In this document: in pieces, positions 1-8,804 of the stretch
Layout: the number at the start of each line of letters is the position of its first letter
Numbering within the stretch: the stretch's first letter is position 1
From: JAUNSR01 sp036655755
GTDB taxonomy: Bacteria > Bacteroidota > Bacteroidia > Bacteroidales > JAUNSR01
Length of the DNA stretch: 64,000 nt
Direction: 5' to 3'
Assembly (NCBI GenBank): GCA_036655755.1
Contig: JAVVPN010000001.1
Location: 30,882-94,881, forward strand
Position numbers and translations under genes: made by a program
The notes under the pieces: generated by a model
What the model was told of the DNA's origin: nothing
Database searches by the model: none
Seen by the model: only the letters and a program-made list of their open reading frames with translations

Positions 1-65
1 GTATCCGGTGGCGGCGGTATCGAAATTGCACATCACTTACTAACTGAAAAACAATTCAACAGCAC

Positions 66-1925
66 ATGAAGAACAATAAGCCATTTGTCTTAGCGACTTT
101 TTTCCTGGCGGCCGTTTGGAGCGGTAACGCTGTTTCGGCAGCGACCGCCGACCCCGTGAAGCGGATCGAACCGATGAACTGGTGGGTGGGAATGCAAGAC
201 ACTACCTTGCAATTGGTGGTGTACGGTACCGACATCGCGCAATGGCAGCCTTCGGTGAACTATCCGGGGGTAACCTTGCAAAAGGCGGTAACGGTGAAGA
301 ATCCGAATTACCAGTTTATTTACCTTTCTGTCGCGCCCGATACCAAACCGGGCGACGTAACCCTTACGTTCCGGAAAGGGAAACAGCGCTTTACACGCTC
401 GTATCCGCTTTTGGCCCGAGAGGCCGGATCGGCTGCGCGGCAGGGATTCAATTCGTCGGACGCGATTTATCTGTTGATGCCCGACCGTTTCGCCAACGGA
501 AATCCGGCGAACGATTCGCATCCGGACATGAAGGAGAAGGCGAACCGGAAAGATATGAACGGGCGCCACGGGGGCGATATACAAGGGGTGATTGATCATC
601 TCGATTATTTGCAGGATCTGGGCTTCACGGCGATCTGGAGCACTCCGATGATGGAGGATAATCTGCCCACTTATTCGTATCATACCTACGCGATTAGTGA
701 TTTTTACAACATCGACCCGCGTTACGGTACGCGCGAAGATTACCGCCGCCTGTCGGACGAGGCGAAGAAACGGGGCATCAAACTGATTATGGATGTGGTG
801 ACGAACCATGCTTCGACTGAACACTATATGGTAAAAGACCGTCCGACCGACGACTGGATTCATCCGGAAGAACGGTGCAATTTCCGGGTTTGGACGGTGC
901 AGGACCCTTATGCTTCGCAGGTGGATAAGAACTTGAACGCTACCGGATGGTTCGATACGACCATGGCCGACCTCAATCAGAATAATCCGTTGTTTATGGA
1001 TTATCTGACGCAGAATGCGGTATGGTGGATCGAATATGCCGGGTTGGGCGGTCTGCGCATCGATACTTATCCGTATAACTATCCGGGAGCCATGACTCGC
1101 TTCAACGAGCGGGTGATGCGCGAATATCCGAACCTGAACATCGTAGGAGAAGTGTGGATGCACGAGCCGATGGAGGTGGCTTACTGGCAGAAAGACGCCA
1201 ATAACAACGACGGGTTCAACTCGCAGCTTCCTACGGTGATGGATTTCCCGCTGACCGACGCGCTCAATCAGTTTACAAAAGAGAAACAGGGGTGGGAAGA
1301 TGGTATCATGCGTGTATATAAGAATTTTACACGCGATTACCTGTATCCGAATACGAACAATATCATGCTTTTCGCCGATAACCACGATACGGAGCGGCTA
1401 TGGCGTAAAATAGACGGAAAAGTAGCCGATTTCAAACTGATATTCGCCATCCTATCTACGGTTCGCGGCATTCCGCAGGTGTATTACGGAACGGAGATTA
1501 TGATGGACGGTGTGAAAGAGGTGGGCGACGGTGATATCCGCCGTGATTTTCCGGGCGGATGGCCGGGCGATTCTATCAATGCCTTTACGGCTGAGGGACG
1601 TACGCCCGAGCAGAACGAAGTGTTCGATTATATGCGTACGCTGCTCAACTGGCGTAAGCAGAATGCGGTGATTCATTCGGGCAAAACGATGCATTATGTG
1701 CCGCAAGACGAAGTGTACGTTTACTTCCGCTATAACGACGACAAGAAAGTGATGGTGGCGCTCAACAATTCGGATACCGACGCGAAGAGCATTTCGCTCG
1801 ATCGTTATGGTGAAATGTTGCAGGGCGTAAAATCGGGTAAAGATGTCGTAACCGGCAAGGTGTATCCGCTTCAGAACTCACTGAGCATTCCCGCTAAGAG
1901 TGCCTTGATTCTGGAAGTGGAGTAA
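66..1925 (+). CDS. susA: SusA-like periplasmic neopullulanase (GH13 alpha-amylase family)
   Basis: Hydrolyses alpha-1,4-glucan oligosaccharides that have been imported into the periplasm. The 619 residues start with a signal peptide (cleavage near NAVSA, residues 21-25). An N-terminal cyclomaltodextrinase-type beta domain (about 30-118) precedes the GH13 barrel (about 130-520) and a C-terminal beta domain. The GH13 catalytic residues are visible: nucleophile D333 in GLRIDTY, acid/base E362 in VGEVW, and D441 in DNHDT. The length is close to that of Bacteroides SusA. It lies 27 bases upstream of a GH97 gene, the known susA-susB order. No lipobox is seen, so I place it in the periplasm and not on the surface like SusG. 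Any susC/D/R genes would lie left of the window. Confidence 0.93.
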   Translation: MKNNKPFVLATFFLAAVWSGNAVSAATADPVKRIEPMNWWVGMQDTTLQLVVYGTDIAQWQPSVNYPGVTLQKAVTVKNPNYQFIYLSVAPDTKPGDVTLTFRKGKQRFTRSYPLLAREAGSAARQGFNSSDAIYLLMPDRFANGNPANDSHPDMKEKANRKDMNGRHGGDIQGVIDHLDYLQDLGFTAIWSTPMMEDNLPTYSYHTYAISDFYNIDPRYGTREDYRRLSDEAKKRGIKLIMDVVTNHASTEHYMVKDRPTDDWIHPEERCNFRVWTVQDPYASQVDKNLNATGWFDTTMADLNQNNPLFMDYLTQNAVWWIEYAGLGGLRIDTYPYNYPGAMTRFNERVMREYPNLNIVGEVWMHEPMEVAYWQKDANNNDGFNSQLPTVMDFPLTDALNQFTKEKQGWEDGIMRVYKNFTRDYLYPNTNNIMLFADNHDTERLWRKIDGKVADFKLIFAILSTVRGIPQVYYGTEIMMDGVKEVGDGDIRRDFPGGWPGDSINAFTAEGRTPEQNEVFDYMRTLLNWRKQNAVIHSGKTMHYVPQDEVYVYFRYNDDKKVMVALNNSDTDAKSISLDRYGEMLQGVKSGKDVVTGKVYPLQNSLSIPAKSALILEVE

Positions 1926-1952
1926 AAACAAACAATATCATAAGTAATTAAG

Positions 1953-4055
1953 ATGAAAAAATATTCGATGATGCTTTGCGGTCTTTTATCCGCGGCAATG
2001 GCGGTAGGGGGCGAAGTGATATCGCCCGACGGCAATGTGAAACTGATTTTTTCGGTAGATGAGGCGGGACGCCCGCTTTATGAACTCGCTTATAAGGGGA
2101 AACCCGTTATCAAGCCTTCGTTATTGGGGCTGACGTGTAAGGATAATATCGACCTGACCTCCGGATTCAAGGTGGCAGGAGAAACTCCTTCTCAATTCGA
2201 TGAAACGTGGCAACCGGTATGGGGCGAGGTGAAAGAGATTCGGAATAATTACAATGAGCTGGAGGCGAAACTGATACAGCCGGCAAGCAATATCGAGATG
2301 ATCGTGCGTTTCCGTGTATTCAACGACGGGCTCGGCTTCCGCTACGAATTTCCTTACCAGGATAATCTGGGCTATTTCGTGATCCGGGAAGAGAATACGC
2401 AGTTTGCCATGGCAGGCGATCATAAAGCGTTCTGGCTGCCGGGCGATTACGATACGCAGGAATACAGTACGGTAACGTCGGATTTATCGCAAATCCGCGG
2501 ACTGATGCAACAATCGATCACGCCCAATGCTTCGCAAACCCCTTTTTCGCCTACCGGGGTGCAGACTCCGTTGATGATGAAAAGTAAAGAGGGGCTTTAT
2601 ATCAACCTGCATGAGGCGGCGCTGAAGGATTACTCTTGCATGTCGCTCGATTTGGACGATAAGAACATGGTGTTTTCATCGCATCTGACTCCGGATGCAC
2701 AAGGAAACAAAGGATATTTGCAAACGCCGTGCCAATCGCCGTGGCGTACGGTGATCGTAAGTGATGACGCGCGTGATATTCTCGCTTCGAAAACGATTCT
2801 GAATCTGAACGAGCCGTGTAAATATACGGATACCGAATGGATCAAACCGGTAAAATACGTGGGCGTATGGTGGGAAATGATTACCGGGAAAGCGAGTTGG
2901 GCGTATTGTGATTTGCCGCAGGTGAAGCTGGGTGAAACCGATTTCACTCAAGTGAAACCCAATGGCAAACATTCGGCCAATAACGACCGCGTAAAACAGT
3001 ATATCGATTTTGCGGCCGACAACGGGTTTGATGCCGTGTTGGTGGAGGGCTGGAACGTTGGTTGGGAAGACTGGTTCGGCAAATCAAAAGATTATGTATT
3101 CGATTTCATTACGCCGTATCCCGATTTCGATCCGAAGATGCTCAACGATTATGCCCATTCGAAAGGGGTGAAGCTGATTATGCATCATGAAACTTCGGGC
3201 TCGGTACGGAATTATGAGCGCCATCTGGATAAGGCGTATCAGTTTATGGCGGATCATGGATATAACTCTGTGAAAAGCGGATATGTGGGCAACATCATTC
3301 CGCGCGGAGAGTATCACTACGGGCAATGGATGGTAAACCATTATCAATATGCGCTTGAGAAGGCGGCCGAATATAAGGTGATGGTGAACGCGCACGAGGC
3401 AGTGCGCCCTACAGGCCTTTGCCGCACCTATCCGAACCTGATCGGCAACGAGTCGGCGCGGGGTACCGAATATGAATCGTTTGGGGGCAACAATGCCGAC
3501 CATACGACGATATTGCCGTTTACCCGCCTGATGGGTGGACCGATGGATTATACGCCGGGTATCTTCGAAATGGATCTGAGCAAGATGAATCCGGATAACG
3601 GATCGCACGTAAACACGACGCTGGCGCGCCAGCTGGCGCTTTATGTAACGATGTACAGTCCGTTGCAGATGGCGGCCGACGTGATTGAAAACTATCAGCG
3701 ATTCCCGGATGCCTTCCAATTCATCAAGGATGTGCCGGTGGCATGGGACGATACGAAGATTCTGCAGGCGGAACCGGGCGATTACATCGCCATTGCGCGC
3801 AAACAGAAAGATGGCAACGACTGGTTTGTTGGTTGTACGGTGGATGAGAACGGTTTTAATTCGGAAATTTCGCTCGACTTCCTCGATCCCGACAAAAAAT
3901 ATGAAGCGACCATCTATGCTGACGCTAAGGATGCCCATTACAAAACCAATCCGCAGGCGTATCGCATCCGGAAACAAAAAGTTACCCGTAAATCAAAAAT
4001 AACGCAGCAGTGCGCGCCGGGAGGCGGATACGCGATTTCGATACGGGAAATATAA
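1953..4055 (+). CDS. susB: SusB-like GH97 alpha-glucosidase
   Basis: Releases glucose from maltooligosaccharides and related alpha-glucans in the periplasm, following SusA. The 700-residue protein has a short signal peptide (about 1-19), a GH97 N-terminal beta-sandwich (about 20-290), the (beta/alpha)8 catalytic domain (about 295-570) and a C-terminal beta domain. E482 (in NAHEAVRPTG) and E506 (in ARGTEYES) are 24 residues apart, as are the functional glutamates E508 and E532 of Bacteroides thetaiotaomicron SusB. That points to the inverting alpha-glucosidase branch of GH97 rather than the retaining alpha-galactosidase branch. It is probably co-transcribed with the GH13 gene 27 bases upstream, and a hairpin follows it. 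Confidence 0.93.
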   Translation: MKKYSMMLCGLLSAAMAVGGEVISPDGNVKLIFSVDEAGRPLYELAYKGKPVIKPSLLGLTCKDNIDLTSGFKVAGETPSQFDETWQPVWGEVKEIRNNYNELEAKLIQPASNIEMIVRFRVFNDGLGFRYEFPYQDNLGYFVIREENTQFAMAGDHKAFWLPGDYDTQEYSTVTSDLSQIRGLMQQSITPNASQTPFSPTGVQTPLMMKSKEGLYINLHEAALKDYSCMSLDLDDKNMVFSSHLTPDAQGNKGYLQTPCQSPWRTVIVSDDARDILASKTILNLNEPCKYTDTEWIKPVKYVGVWWEMITGKASWAYCDLPQVKLGETDFTQVKPNGKHSANNDRVKQYIDFAADNGFDAVLVEGWNVGWEDWFGKSKDYVFDFITPYPDFDPKMLNDYAHSKGVKLIMHHETSGSVRNYERHLDKAYQFMADHGYNSVKSGYVGNIIPRGEYHYGQWMVNHYQYALEKAAEYKVMVNAHEAVRPTGLCRTYPNLIGNESARGTEYESFGGNNADHTTILPFTRLMGGPMDYTPGIFEMDLSKMNPDNGSHVNTTLARQLALYVTMYSPLQMAADVIENYQRFPDAFQFIKDVPVAWDDTKILQAEPGDYIAIARKQKDGNDWFVGCTVDENGFNSEISLDFLDPDKKYEATIYADAKDAHYKTNPQAYRIRKQKVTRKSKITQQCAPGGGYAISIREI

Positions 4056-4101
4056 GTGATAAAATAACTATATTTTTTAATTAAAAAAAATATATATATT
4101 G

Positions 4102-4137
4102 TGGCCGATTTGGATGTTTAGATATCCGGATCGGCCA
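4102..4137 (+). terminator. Hairpin after susB
   Basis: Two 13-nt arms (4102-4114 and 4125-4137) pair along their whole length with two G-U pairs around a 10-nt loop. It starts 46 bases after the susB stop. The bases after the stem are A/T-rich but there is no clean T run, so it is a probable rather than certain intrinsic terminator. Confidence 0.5.
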
Positions 4138-4183
4138 TAATATTTATTTGATCTACACTATTTATTTTAGAATGTATTTTTGT

Positions 4184-6247
4184 ATGAAGAGAAGGAACAT
4201 TTTCTTATTTATTATTTTTTGCTTTAGTTTTTTTGTTAATGCGCAGATTATAAGGTATGAAGTTGACGGGCGAACAGGTGGACTGGTATCTGTGACAATG
4301 AAAAATGCGCATAATAATATGAACTGGATTTTAAGATGCGATACCACTCAATATAAATCAATAGGATCGGAATATCAATGGGGTTTAGGAGGGGTAGCGC
4401 TTGTAACTCCGACAGAAACCCAAAATGTTAACTGGGTATTTGACCGGCATGGTTGCTTTGAGAATGGGCTGATAAAGATTTGTGTGAGCCGGAAACTGAT
4501 ACAAGGTAATTCTGTATTACAAGAAGAATATCGGTTTACGAATATTTCCGGCAATCCGATTATGCTGAAAGACCTCTATGTAAATACACCTATGAATGAT
4601 AATTATCCGGATGCGACCACTTGCATGCAAAGTCGGGTAAATGCGCATATCTGGAGTTCGGGTGATGTGGTGTACATCAACGGAATTCAGATGAGCGGAA
4701 CACCTCCTCATTTCGGACTTGTTATGCATGACAGCTCTTTTAAAGGGGATGGCTATGAGATATTCGGGCGTTCAAGAACTGCGGATGGATGGTCGAATAA
4801 TCGAGGTATTATCGCGCTTGATTTTAAGGATAAACAGTTACAGCCCGGAGAAAGTGCTGTTTTAAGCTGGGATATTTTCTCGCATCGTTCTCACAAAGAT
4901 TTTTTTAATAAAGCAGAGAAGCTAGGAATGTTGCGTTTAGAGGCAGACCGCTATACCTATGAACTAGGTGATATATGTAAGATCGATTTGATAGCTCCTA
5001 AAGGATGTAATCCTACCGGTTTTGATGTGGATGGGAAGGCTTATTCGCTCGTAAAGGAAAATGGGAAGTACTCTGTGCGTTTTAAGACTGAAAATTTGGG
5101 GAATAATCTTGTTACGGTATTTTACGATAACGGAAAATATACTACGGCGGAAGTTCAGGTAATATCAAGTGAAGCTGGCTTGGTTGATAAGCGTGTGAAT
5201 TTTATAATTGATAACCAGCAATATCAGAATAAAGGAGATAAGCGCTACGGAGCATATATGGTATACGATAATGAAGAGAATAAGATTTTCTTGAATGATA
5301 AGCCCTCTTCAAGTTATTATGATCGGGATGAAGGTGCTGAGCGTTTAGGGATGGGACTACTGGTTGCTCTTCAATATCAGGATACGAAAGATGAAAAGCT
5401 ACTTAACTCGTTAAATAAATATATAAGATTTGTACGTAATCAGTTACAAACCGAAGATTATACCACTTATTCTACATATCGTCATGAAGGGCGCAACCGA
5501 GCTTATAACTATCCGTGGATAGCCCATTTGTATGTGGAAATGTATAAATGTACCGGACAAAAGTCATACTTGTTAGATTGCTATCAGACGATGCGTGCCA
5601 TGTATCGCCATTTCGGTCATGGGTTTTATGCATTTGACATACCGGTGTATGAAAGTATAACCCTGTTGCGAAAAGAAGAGTTTCATGCACAGGCCGATAC
5701 ATTATTGACGGATTATAAAGCGGCGGCTGATATTTATCTGAAAAACGGAACCAATTACCCACCACATGAAGTGAATTATGAACAGACAATCGTATCGCCA
5801 CTGATTCTGTTGCTTACTCAGCTGGATATGCTTACGGGTGATCCGCGCTATATGGCAGAGGTAGAGAAGCATATGCCGTTGTTAGAGGCCTTTTCCGGAT
5901 TTCAGCCTTCTCATCATCTGAATGAGATCGGGATTCGTCATTGGGATGGTTATTGGTTTGGAAAACGTGAATTCTGGGGAGATACTTTCCCGCATTATTG
6001 GTCGGCAATGACCGGAATGTGTTATGCTTATTATGCAAAATGTAGCGGAAATGAGGAGTATAAAAAACGTGCGGAGAATGTGGTGAGAAATAATTTTTCG
6101 CAGTTTTTTGAAGATGGTAAAGCATCTTGTGCCTATCTCTATCCGAACCGTGTAAATAAACAGCCTGCTAAATTTTATGATCCATATGCGAATGACCAGG
6201 ATTTTGCTTTGGTATTTTATAAAATGATTAAAAATCTGAATAAGTAA
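4184..6247 (+). CDS. Secreted protein of unknown function, possible six-hairpin glycosidase
   Basis: I do not recognise the exact family. I place the start at the ATG at 4184 because it gives a clean signal peptide (MKRRNIFLFI..., cleavage after VNA) and a 687-residue product; upstream in-frame starts add a non-signal-like extension. The N-terminal half (about 20-335) looks beta-rich. The C-terminal half (about 370-685) is helical with many aromatic residues and pairs of acidic residues (YYDRDEGAERLG, HHLNEIGIRHWDGYWFG), resembling an alpha/alpha-toroid glycosidase or lyase. Its DNA is visibly more A/T-rich than susA/susB, which may mean a separate origin. It stands alone, convergent with the AraC regulator. 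The reading frame is certain; the function is inference. Confidence 0.85.
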   Translation: MKRRNIFLFIIFCFSFFVNAQIIRYEVDGRTGGLVSVTMKNAHNNMNWILRCDTTQYKSIGSEYQWGLGGVALVTPTETQNVNWVFDRHGCFENGLIKICVSRKLIQGNSVLQEEYRFTNISGNPIMLKDLYVNTPMNDNYPDATTCMQSRVNAHIWSSGDVVYINGIQMSGTPPHFGLVMHDSSFKGDGYEIFGRSRTADGWSNNRGIIALDFKDKQLQPGESAVLSWDIFSHRSHKDFFNKAEKLGMLRLEADRYTYELGDICKIDLIAPKGCNPTGFDVDGKAYSLVKENGKYSVRFKTENLGNNLVTVFYDNGKYTTAEVQVISSEAGLVDKRVNFIIDNQQYQNKGDKRYGAYMVYDNEENKIFLNDKPSSSYYDRDEGAERLGMGLLVALQYQDTKDEKLLNSLNKYIRFVRNQLQTEDYTTYSTYRHEGRNRAYNYPWIAHLYVEMYKCTGQKSYLLDCYQTMRAMYRHFGHGFYAFDIPVYESITLLRKEEFHAQADTLLTDYKAAADIYLKNGTNYPPHEVNYEQTIVSPLILLLTQLDMLTGDPRYMAEVEKHMPLLEAFSGFQPSHHLNEIGIRHWDGYWFGKREFWGDTFPHYWSAMTGMCYAYYAKCSGNEEYKKRAENVVRNNFSQFFEDGKASCAYLYPNRVNKQPAKFYDPYANDQDFALVFYKMIKNLNK

Positions 6248-6297
6248 TAGTTTGTCAATTTATAGATGGTTTAAAAGCATGATTGGGCTTGCGTTTT

Positions 6298-7200
6298 TTA
6301 GTTATATTCTTTTTTATAACGGGCGGGAGAGGTCCCGGTGATCTCCTGAAACACTCTGGTAAAATGATATCGGTTAGAAAAACCGGTATTTTCGGCTATC
6401 GTCTCGATCGTATCGTTTGAATGAAGTAATTGTACGCAAGCCTGGTTAATGCGCTTGTTTTTAATATACCGCTGTAGTGTAATGCCTATCTCCTCTTTGA
6501 AAAGATGGGCGAAGGCATTTGTAGACATACAAGTAATGCTGGCAAGGATATCATTCGATAGATCTTTGTCAATATGGTTTTCTATATAGTGAATTACTTT
6601 GCTAACCCTGTCGTCTTTACATAGATGTTCCCATTTTTCCTGATTGATTCCGGCAAATAATTCACAAATGAGCGATTGGATAGCAAGAAAAAATCCGAAA
6701 TTAATTGTTTCCACCTGGTTTGACAGGTAATCCTGAAGCGTGCTGATTTTTGTTTTCAGATATTCATTCATCGGAAAAGCGAAAATGGCAGGCTGGATAT
6801 TATCGTATGGATATCCTACGGTGAAATGAATAAACAGATGTTCAATTGCGCCCTCCCGAATGAGTGTATTCCGTTTTTCCTTATTCAAATCAGCAATTCG
6901 GCCCCCTTTTAAATGGTAGGATTCTTTCGGAATCGTATGGTTGTACAGATAAGATGAATAACGGGTATTCGGAGCAATCAGGTAAAGCGTATCGGGTGTG
7001 AGCGGATATATTTTCTGATCCGATTTAATAAAGCCTCCTTCTTGAGAGTTATAATAGATACGCCAGTAGGGAAATGCCAATTGCGGGTGTTCCCAGTTTA
7101 ATAACCACCAGAATCGACAACAAAGTAACTGTAGATTGAACTTAGGGAAGTATTGAACGATCTCGGACGGATCGCCGGTATAGGTGCTTTTCTTGGTCAT
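6298..7200 (-). CDS. AraC-family transcriptional regulator, probable fucose operon activator
   Basis: A 300-residue AraC/XylS-type regulator. Residues about 25-175 form a probable cupin-like ligand-binding domain (contains FPYWRIYYNSQEGGF and YLIAPNTRYSSY). Residues about 197-298 hold the two helix-turn-helix motifs, ending in the family signature (IAENTGFSNRYHFTRVFQEI, then TGTSPARYKK). It is divergent from fucK with 105 bases between the starts, and each gene has its own TAnnTTTG box. The arrangement suggests control of the fuc operon in response to fucose or fuculose. That role rests on position only. Confidence 0.88.
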   Translation of the reverse strand: MTKKSTYTGDPSEIVQYFPKFNLQLLCCRFWWLLNWEHPQLAFPYWRIYYNSQEGGFIKSDQKIYPLTPDTLYLIAPNTRYSSYLYNHTIPKESYHLKGGRIADLNKEKRNTLIREGAIEHLFIHFTVGYPYDNIQPAIFAFPMNEYLKTKISTLQDYLSNQVETINFGFFLAIQSLICELFAGINQEKWEHLCKDDRVSKVIHYIENHIDKDLSNDILASITCMSTNAFAHLFKEEIGITLQRYIKNKRINQACVQLLHSNDTIETIAENTGFSNRYHFTRVFQEITGTSPARYKKEYN

Positions 7201-7225
7201 CAGAAATAAATATTTGTTTTAGATA

Positions 7226-7233
7226 CAAATGTA
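7226..7233 (-). promoter_or_regulatory. -7 box of the AraC-type regulator promoter
   Basis: On the minus strand this reads TACATTTG, matching TAnnTTTG, 26 bases before the regulator start codon. No convincing -33 element was identified. Confidence 0.5.
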
Positions 7234-7268
7234 TGCTTTTGCGATATTTTTAAATATCTTCAAGTCCA

Positions 7269-7276
7269 TATTTTTG
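7269..7276 (+). promoter_or_regulatory. -7 box of the fuc operon promoter
   Basis: TATTTTTG matches the TAnnTTTG consensus and lies 29 bases before the fucK ATG, which leaves a short leader. The A/T-rich DNA between this box and the divergent one is where the regulator would be expected to bind. Confidence 0.6.
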
Positions 7277-7305
7277 CTACAGAAAAATAACTGATACCAT
7301 TTTTT

Positions 7306-8781
7306 ATGAAAGACATCGCAATTGTATTCGATTGTGGGGCTACCAACGTACGTGTAATAGCTATTGATACCCATGGGAAAATAGTGGCATCCCATGCCGC
7401 GGCAAATGAAACAGATGCCGATCCGAACCTGGAAGGGGGGCGGATTTGGGATTTGCAGAAGCTGTGGGGAAAACTCGCTGCCGCGTCGCTTAAAGTAACC
7501 GCTTCGATCGATGTAAACAGAATAGCGGGGGTAACATTTACAACATTCGGAGTGGATGGTACTTTCGTGGATAAAACCGGAAACTTACTCTATCCGATCG
7601 TATCCTGGCAATGCGACAGAACGACTCCTCTTATAGAGACCATACAAAAATATATCCCGAATGAAAAACTGTCTGATATCAGCGGTATTTACCCTTATGC
7701 CTTCAATACCATTTATAAAATGGTTTGGTTTAAAGAGAACCGTCCCGATATTTTAGAAAAGGCTTCCCGGTTTTTATTTATCCCTTCGTTGCTTATAATG
7801 AAACTTACCGGCTCGATGCTTAATGACGTAACGATGTGCGGTACGTCAATGATGACCGGGTTATTCGAAAGGGACTTTTCAAAACAGATACTGACGGCTG
7901 TCGGAATAGAGCGGGATCTGTTTGGTACGGTTGGCGAACCGGGAGATTTAGCCGGCAAGGTATCTGCCGCCGGAAGTGTGGCGACGGGTATTCCGGAGCA
8001 GACGCCGGTCTTTTTGGCAGGTCACGATACGCAGTTTGCCATTTACGGTTCGGGTGCGGAATTAAATCAACCGGTATTGAGTTCGGGCACATGGGAGATA
8101 CTGATGGGCAGAAGCGTAGTTGCATCTGTTAATCGGGATAAGGATGTACGCAAAAATCTGACAATCGAGCTGGATGCGGTAAAAGGAGTATGCAACATGG
8201 GGCAGAATTGGCTTGGATCGGGAGTGCTGGAATGGTTTTTCCGTAATTTCTATTCCGGTTTGAGCGGAGATAAGCTCTACGAAACTGCAATTGCCGAAGC
8301 GGAAGCGGTGGCCCCGGGATCGCATCATCTGACCATTGATCCCGCTTTTTATCGGGATGGCGAAAGCAAGAATGCCGGGTCGATAAACGGCCTTACGATT
8401 GCAACCACTCGCGGTGAAATTTTCAGAGCGTTATTGGAGAGTCTCTCATTCCGTTTGCGCGAAGCGCTCGAAGAGCTGGAAAGGGCGGGCGGCTTTAAAG
8501 CCAATGAAATTATCTGTGTGGGAGGCGGTTCGAAGAATCGTTTATGGAATCAGCTTCGTGCAGATATTTGCCGGATTCCGGTACGCACGATCGATCAGAA
8601 GGAAACTACCGTATTGGGCGCTTCATTCTTCGTTTTTTACGGAGCCGGAGTGTATACAAGTGTGGAAGAAGCCAGAAGTAATATCGATTATCGTCCTCAA
8701 TTGATTTGTCCCCGACCTGAAAACGAAAAAATATACGATGTTTTATACCATGATTATCTGAAGAACAAGTATATGTGTTAA
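7306..8781 (+). CDS. fucK: L-fuculokinase (FGGY family)
   Basis: Phosphorylates L-fuculose to L-fuculose-1-phosphate with ATP. The 491-residue protein has the two FGGY sugar-kinase domains. The N-terminal phosphate loop FDCGATNVRV (8-17) and GHDTQFAIYGSG in the middle are characteristic, and ICVGGGSKNRLWNQLRADI is the usual C-terminal adenosine site. RhaB is the nearest alternative, but the neighbours fucP, fucU, fucI and fucA fix the substrate as fuculose. It is the first gene of the operon; fucP starts 23 bases after its stop. Confidence 0.92.
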   Translation: MKDIAIVFDCGATNVRVIAIDTHGKIVASHAAANETDADPNLEGGRIWDLQKLWGKLAAASLKVTASIDVNRIAGVTFTTFGVDGTFVDKTGNLLYPIVSWQCDRTTPLIETIQKYIPNEKLSDISGIYPYAFNTIYKMVWFKENRPDILEKASRFLFIPSLLIMKLTGSMLNDVTMCGTSMMTGLFERDFSKQILTAVGIERDLFGTVGEPGDLAGKVSAAGSVATGIPEQTPVFLAGHDTQFAIYGSGAELNQPVLSSGTWEILMGRSVVASVNRDKDVRKNLTIELDAVKGVCNMGQNWLGSGVLEWFFRNFYSGLSGDKLYETAIAEAEAVAPGSHHLTIDPAFYRDGESKNAGSINGLTIATTRGEIFRALLESLSFRLREALEELERAGGFKANEIICVGGGSKNRLWNQLRADICRIPVRTIDQKETTVLGASFFVFYGAGVYTSVEEARSNIDYRPQLICPRPENEKIYDVLYHDYLKNKYMC

Positions 8782-8804
8782 TAGCAAATCTTAAATCCGA
8801 ATCC

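Noticed and set aside
1..65. Possible C-terminal end of an upstream gene
   Set aside because: All three plus-strand frames reach a stop within 70 bases and none of the short tails carries a recognisable motif.
90..1385. 431-codon open frame on the minus strand inside susA
   Set aside because: It is antisense to susA, which has all GH13 catalytic residues. The predicted protein is His/Arg/Ile-rich with no domain; it reflects the G/C-biased codons of susA.
3084..3977. 297-codon minus-strand frame inside susB
   Set aside because: Antisense shadow of the GH97 gene, with biased composition and no recognisable motif.
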